The position numbers were made by a program, and so were the translations under genes. Shown here piece after piece: positions 34,975 to 38,294 of a stretch of 38,294 nt of DNA (its first letter is position 1; each line of letters opens with the position of its first letter). The stretch is from Chlamydia trachomatis. Lineage in GTDB: Bacteria > Chlamydiota > Chlamydiia > Chlamydiales > 2-12-FULL-49-11. Below the pieces are notes generated by a model that did no database searches, was not told the origin of the DNA, and saw nothing but the letters and a program-made list of their open reading frames with translations. The stretch is from the NCBI GenBank assembly GCA_945872565.1, contig CAMBZN010000012.1:1-38294 (forward strand), in the 5' to 3' direction.

Positions 34975-36303
34975 CTAATGAGACTCCTCACTGATCTTTC
35001 CTAGATACTGAGGAAGCTCTAGACCTGCAAGGGATGCAATATCATGTAGGGCTGGTAGTGATTTTGTAAATTGACTGATGAAGTTGGATGTTGAGGAACC
35101 CTTTCCATCAACACTTCCACTATCCCATACTGTGATCTTGTCGATTTTGATGTTTTTAATTGCTTCTACTTGCATTTTCACAATCTCTTCTAGCTTTTCT
35201 ATCAAGAGCATCGTAGCTGCGCTTTTAGAGTCTTCTCCACAAGCTTCAAAAAGTTGTTTATATCCCCTTGCTTTAGCATCGAGTAGTTTTTGGATACCTT
35301 CTGCTTCTGCTTGACGAATCGACAAGATTGCTTCTGCCTCTGCGCGAGCTTTGATGACCCTACTTAGAGCTTCAGCCTCCGCTTCTATTTGTATTTTTCG
35401 TTTATTAATTTCTTGAGGAACGATTTGCTCAGCCTCTAAAAGTTGCGTTTGTGCTAAAGCACGCGCCTTTTGGATCATCGCTTCAGCATTTTGTTTAGCT
35501 ATTTGACTTCGCTGGGCCCCTTCTGCCTCTTTTTCTGCTAATACTGCATTTGTCAATGCCATTTGAGCTTTGGAGTCATTCTCTCCTTTAACTGCCTCAG
35601 CATTGTAAGAGGCTACAAAGACCCTGCGGTCTCTTTCTGCTAATGATTTTCCAATATCCCCTTGTTTTTCTTGCTCTGCTACATCTACTTTTGCTTGATT
35701 TACAGCCATTGAAGAGGCCTTCATCCCGATGCTTTCGATATAATTTGATTCGTCGGTAATATCAGTAATGTTTACATTGAGTAAAGTTAGACCGATTTTA
35801 TGAAGCTCAGGTTCTATATTTTTCTTAATTGATTCTAAGAAGCGTTCTCTATCTTGATTGATTTCTTCTATTCGTAAAGAGGCTACTGTTAGACGAAGTT
35901 GGCCTATAATGATTTCTGTTGCCATTGATTCAATTTCTTTGTGGCTTAAATCAAGCATTCTAACAGCTGCGTTATTCATCACATCTGGAGTAATGCCCAC
36001 AGCTACAGTAAATGTACTTGGTACGTTTACACGAATATTTTGATGGGAAAGTGCTCCTTTTAGTGGGATATGGATAGTGCGAGGTGTTAAATCCAAGAAG
36101 GCATATCCTTGTATCAATGGCCATATGAACGTTCCTCCGCCGTGATAGCATTGAACAGTTTTGCTACCTGCTACGCGTCCGTAAACGACCAAGACTTTGT
36201 TTGATGGGCACCTGCGGTACAATTTTGCTAGGAAAAATATTGTTGAAAACAGGAATAAAAGAAATCCAGCTACTGTAATGCTTAAATATGACATGTAAAC
36301 CAT
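34975..36303 (-). CDS. floT: Flotillin (FloT/YuaG-like SPFH protein)
   Basis: 442 residues. Flotillins assemble into cage-like rings that mark membrane microdomains. An N-terminal membrane segment (about 5-27) is followed by the SPFH domain (about 30-190: VLVVYGRV, CYHGGGTFIWPLIQ, LDLTPRTIHIPLKGALSHQN then IRVNVPSTFTVAVGI). A long charged coiled region (about 200-340) carries the flotillin Glu-Ala repeats (AEKEAEGAQRSQIAKQNAEA, KIQIEAEAEALSRVIKARAE), and a short C-terminal domain follows. AGGGG lies about 7 bases upstream of the ATG at 36303, overlapping the NfeD stop. It is the second gene of a two-gene operon, as in the B. subtilis yuaF-floT pair, and the second SPFH protein of the window. 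Confidence 0.95.
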   Translation of the reverse strand: MVYMSYLSITVAGFLLFLFSTIFFLAKLYRRCPSNKVLVVYGRVAGSKTVQCYHGGGTFIWPLIQGYAFLDLTPRTIHIPLKGALSHQNIRVNVPSTFTVAVGITPDVMNNAAVRMLDLSHKEIESMATEIIIGQLRLTVASLRIEEINQDRERFLESIKKNIEPELHKIGLTLLNVNITDITDESNYIESIGMKASSMAVNQAKVDVAEQEKQGDIGKSLAERDRRVFVASYNAEAVKGENDSKAQMALTNAVLAEKEAEGAQRSQIAKQNAEAMIQKARALAQTQLLEAEQIVPQEINKRKIQIEAEAEALSRVIKARAEAEAILSIRQAEAEGIQKLLDAKARGYKQLFEACGEDSKSAATMLLIEKLEEIVKMQVEAIKNIKIDKITVWDSGSVDGKGSSTSNFISQFTKSLPALHDIASLAGLELPQYLGKISEESH

Positions 36304-36312
36304 AAGGTACCC

Positions 36313-36894
36313 CTATAATGGTGCAACAACAACGGTGTTTTTGTCGCTTTTTTTAATAATTTTTACCCGCAAGAATGCGGGCAGGTCCTCATAATGATGC
36401 GATATTGCATCAATTTCATGAGTAAAATTTTGCAAAGACATTGAAATTTTTCCCTTTCCACCTTTTGGGATGCAGTGATAGACATACGCTTCTTTTCCTA
36501 TTGCATCTTCGATTCTATATACGCTGCCCGAACTTGTAAGCTTTTTAGCTAACTTAAAAATAAGGCGAATAATCAGTGCTGCAAATAGACCTGAAGCAGT
36601 TGCAATCGTCACTGTAACCGAATTTTTGAGAGCAAATTCACTTTGGCATGTGATGGCTGTCCATCCAAACATCAGCAGAAAAAATGAGACTGTGTGCAAA
36701 GAAAGCCATTTAAATTTTCCTACATCGCCGTTATCTGAAGAAATATCGTTGACGTCTAAGTTATCAGAATTCCCCAAGCCGAAAATGTTTATGATAAATT
36801 GAATAAAAAACATCCCTGAGCCTAGAAGTGCACAGAACCAAAAAATCGATCCAGATTTAATCAACTCGTTTAAATAATTAGTAGAATAAATCAT
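36313..36894 (-). CDS. NfeD-like membrane protein, flotillin partner (YuaF-like)
   Basis: 193 residues. NfeD proteins pair with flotillins and affect membrane-domain assembly. Three membrane helices (about 15-38, 66-82 and 92-113) precede a C-terminal OB-like domain (about 122-193: RIEDAIGKEAYVYHCIPKGG then KGKISMSLQNFTHEIDAIS, and AFLRVKIIKKSDKNTVVVAP), which fits the short YuaF-type NfeD with no protease part. The 9-base gap to floT and its role as first gene fit a conserved pair. The ATG lacks a good ribosome site; the leader holds a candidate promoter. Confidence 0.9.
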   Translation of the reverse strand: MIYSTNYLNELIKSGSIFWFCALLGSGMFFIQFIINIFGLGNSDNLDVNDISSDNGDVGKFKWLSLHTVSFFLLMFGWTAITCQSEFALKNSVTVTIATASGLFAALIIRLIFKLAKKLTSSGSVYRIEDAIGKEAYVYHCIPKGGKGKISMSLQNFTHEIDAISHHYEDLPAFLRVKIIKKSDKNTVVVAPL

Positions 36895-36918
36895 AGGTAC
36901 ACAAACAATTTACGAAAC

Positions 36919-36947
36919 ATATTGCTACAAATTGTGATTGACTGCAA
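36919..36947 (-). promoter_or_regulatory. Candidate promoter of the NfeD-flotillin operon
   Basis: Minus strand: TTGCAG (36942-36947), a 17-base spacer, CAATAT (36919-36924), with a predicted start about 18 bases before the ATG at 36894. The -10 box is imperfect. Confidence 0.4.
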
Positions 36948-36992
36948 TGAAATTTAAACACACCTCTTTTGAATGGATTTTTTGAGAAAGAG

Positions 36993-38294
36993 TTAAGGAG
37001 CGTAAAACGTGTCAACCCCAATACGTAAAAAAGGTGCATTCAGGGTTCTTTTGTTCATTACAGGTGGAGTGCTGCTTTCAAAGTAATCTTTTTCTCTTCC
37101 TTCACCTAAAAGGGCTTCTGCCATGTCAGGACTTGTTGTGGCATGAAGAGCTGTTTGGTTATTTACAATAATTACATCTCCTTCATCAACAGCTGGACAT
37201 GAAACAGTTCCTTTTTCAAGCATCTTGACTAATTCCTCCTTCGAGAGTGTTGTTGTATTATTTATCAAAGGGGGTGGGTTTGTCATTTGCGCAATTGTTG
37301 TAGGGAGAATAGGACCATCTTTAGGTTTTTTATAAGCAAACATTAGTCCTTCAGAAAAACGCATTCCCCGTTCTAGCCATTGATTAATATTAGCTGGATG
37401 TTTCCGATCAAAAGGTGGATCTTCCCCATAAAACCCGGGCATATCGTTAACATCTTGGTGAAAATTATACTGACCAGATCTTTCTAAACGGTAATCGCAA
37501 GAGATAACCATTTTATTATGCCGAGGGTGCTTTGTGATTACTTGTCTGAAATATCCCAGAAGCGTTGGCAGAAGTTCTTGCATTCTTTCCAGATAAACTT
37601 GCTTCTGTGGATCTCCTATTTTTCTTGGAATGGACCTTTCTAATTCGCCTGTTTTACTATTTATTATAAATTTTAGCACATAACATCGACCTTCACCTTT
37701 AAGACCAATCATCCAATCAAATAATTCCTGTATTTTTGGATCAGCCCCTTTTACAACCAATCCGTAATCTCCAATCTTTTGATATGAATCAACCTTAAGT
37801 TGATTAAAAAAAGCTTCTGCTTTTGCCGCTGCTTTACCCGCTCTTCCACGAACCCTTGCTTGTAACGTTATCACTGCCTTTTCTGCTTTTAGTGCATTGA
37901 ATGCTTTTAGTGCTTTTTCTGTTTTTAGTGCTTTTGCCGCTGCTTTACCTGCTCTTCCACGAACCCTTGCTTGTAACGTTATCACTGCTTTTTCTGTTTT
38001 TAGTGCTTTTGCCGCTGCTTTACCCGCTCTTCCTCTGACTTGTGCTTGTAAGCTTATCACTGCTTTTTCTGTTTTTGCTGTTTTTGCTGTTTTTGCTGTT
38101 TGTAGGTTTAACCGGTTTTTCAACTCCTGACGCATGATACATAATACCACAAACGCTACTAATGAGATCACGTTTAAAGCAAATAACCAGGTAATATGGC
38201 CTGCTCTAGCCCATTTAGCTTTCCAATCTGCCGCCGGCTTATTACATACTTCAAAAGTAGATTTTCCATCTTCAACTATAATTTTTCCGGTGCA
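36993..38294 (-). CDS. IQ-motif array joined to a putative Fe(II)/2-oxoglutarate dioxygenase (5' end missing)
   Basis: 433 codons visible; the frame is open to the right edge, so the N-terminus is missing and the GTG at 38171 is only an internal codon inside the membrane helix. Order: a short polar region, a membrane helix (near 38120-38190, WLFALNVISLVAFVVLCIM), a TAK repeat, then three IQ-type motifs LQAQVRGRAGK (38019-38051), LQARVRGRAGK (37944-37976) and the same again (37833-37865). Each fits [IL]QxxxRGxxx[RK]. A globular domain follows with FHQDV (HxD at 37452-37460) and GDVIIVNNQTALHATTSPD (His at 37143-37145), then Arg residues in KRTLNAPFLRI, the order expected of Fe(II)/2-oxoglutarate oxygenases (two His, one Asp, one Arg). 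IQ motifs normally bind calmodulin; the oxygenase would hydroxylate a protein or small molecule. Both functions are inferred. Basic residues after the helix suggest a cytosolic side. Confidence 0.8.
   Translation of the reverse strand, partial: CTGKIIVEDGKSTFEVCNKPAADWKAKWARAGHITWLFALNVISLVAFVVLCIMRQELKNRLNLQTAKTAKTAKTEKAVISLQAQVRGRAGKAAAKALKTEKAVITLQARVRGRAGKAAAKALKTEKALKAFNALKAEKAVITLQARVRGRAGKAAAKAEAFFNQLKVDSYQKIGDYGLVVKGADPKIQELFDWMIGLKGEGRCYVLKFIINSKTGELERSIPRKIGDPQKQVYLERMQELLPTLLGYFRQVITKHPRHNKMVISCDYRLERSGQYNFHQDVNDMPGFYGEDPPFDRKHPANINQWLERGMRFSEGLMFAYKKPKDGPILPTTIAQMTNPPPLINNTTTLSKEELVKMLEKGTVSCPAVDEGDVIIVNNQTALHATTSPDMAEALLGEGREKDYFESSTPPVMNKRTLNAPFLRIGVDTFYAP
37819..38079 (-). repeat. 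Three 75-bp repeats encoding the IQ motifs
   Basis: Units at 37819-37893, 37930-38004 and 38005-38079. The last two are directly adjacent; the first is separated by a 36-base, 12-codon insert built from similar sequence. Units 1 and 2 differ at only 3 of 75 bases by direct comparison; unit 3 is more diverged in its middle. Confidence 0.92.
38071..38097 (-). repeat. 9-bp tandem repeat encoding Thr-Ala-Lys
   Basis: Three exact copies of GTTTTTGCT (plus strand), with a degenerate fourth, give the TAK repeat between the membrane helix and the first IQ motif. The first copy overlaps the end of the third 75-bp unit. Confidence 0.85.

Noticed and set aside
37819..38079. Reading the Ala/Lys-rich repeats as a histone H1/Hc2-like DNA-binding tail
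   Set aside because: Hc2-type repeats are KAAAKK-like without the LQxxxRGxxxK core. The regular Q-x3-RG spacing and the membrane helix favour IQ motifs, although non-specific nucleic-acid binding cannot be excluded.
36993..38171. Annotating the IQ gene as a complete protein starting at the GTG at 38171
   Set aside because: The frame continues without a stop to the window edge and the GTG lies inside the membrane helix, so the gene is partial.
1..38294. tRNA, rRNA, CRISPR arrays, insertion sequences or attachment sites
   Set aside because: No cloverleaf-like T-loop context, regularly spaced repeats, transposase or integrase frames were found in the intergenic gaps, all of which are under 300 bases.

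Overview
The window looks like a chromosomal segment from a member of the order Chlamydiales, most likely an environmental (non-Chlamydia) family. The reasons are AT-rich DNA, a LcrH/CopB/CopD-type type III translocon operon, a plant-like long-form FabI next to a HAD hydrolase, a small Inc-like bilobed membrane protein, paired OppA lipoproteins without their permease, and several large proteins with no recognisable family. The family placement is inference from gene content; no search was run. I see no tRNA, rRNA, CRISPR array, transposase or integrase, and no gene-free stretch longer than 300 bases.

Layout. Positions 1-2561 hold core genes: an RsmI/YraL-type methyltransferase cut by the left edge, DNA polymerase III delta subunit (holA) and fabI. 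Positions 2599-6414 hold an Inc-like small protein, an unknown protein overlapping a HAD phosphatase, a FliO-like membrane protein and another unknown protein. Position 6618-7583 is the flotillin-like floA. Positions 7713-10179 form a four-gene type III translocon operon behind a good promoter. Positions 10249-13583 form an Mla/Mce lipid-transport operon (mlaE-mlaF-mlaD) that ends in yqgE. Positions 13734-19833 are accessory: a repeat-bearing protein, a 704-residue unknown, a 61-residue membrane protein preceded by an operator-like dyad, a secreted protein and a DHA2 drug exporter. Positions 19977-23332 are two tandem OppA-like lipoproteins. Positions 23440-30712 hold an unknown 715-residue protein, an outer-membrane barrel, a membrane-anchored unknown, an S9 prolyl-oligopeptidase, a short standalone secretin and a small unknown. 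Positions 30739-34853 are a TolC-EmrA-EmrB type efflux operon. Positions 34975-36894 are a flotillin/NfeD pair.

The most unusual gene is at the right edge (36993-38294, minus strand, 5' end outside the window). It reads as a transmembrane segment, then three near-perfect IQ (calmodulin-binding type) motifs encoded by 75-bp DNA repeats, then a domain with an HxD...H pattern like Fe(II)/2-oxoglutarate dioxygenases. IQ arrays are a eukaryotic signature. An IQ array joined to a putative oxygenase in an intracellular bacterium would be a new kind of host-interaction protein, or a striking mimic of one.

Overall the segment is rich in cell-envelope functions: two SPFH/flotillin systems, lipid transport, two exporters, a secretin, an outer-membrane protein, translocators and peptide-binding lipoproteins, placed among a few housekeeping genes.
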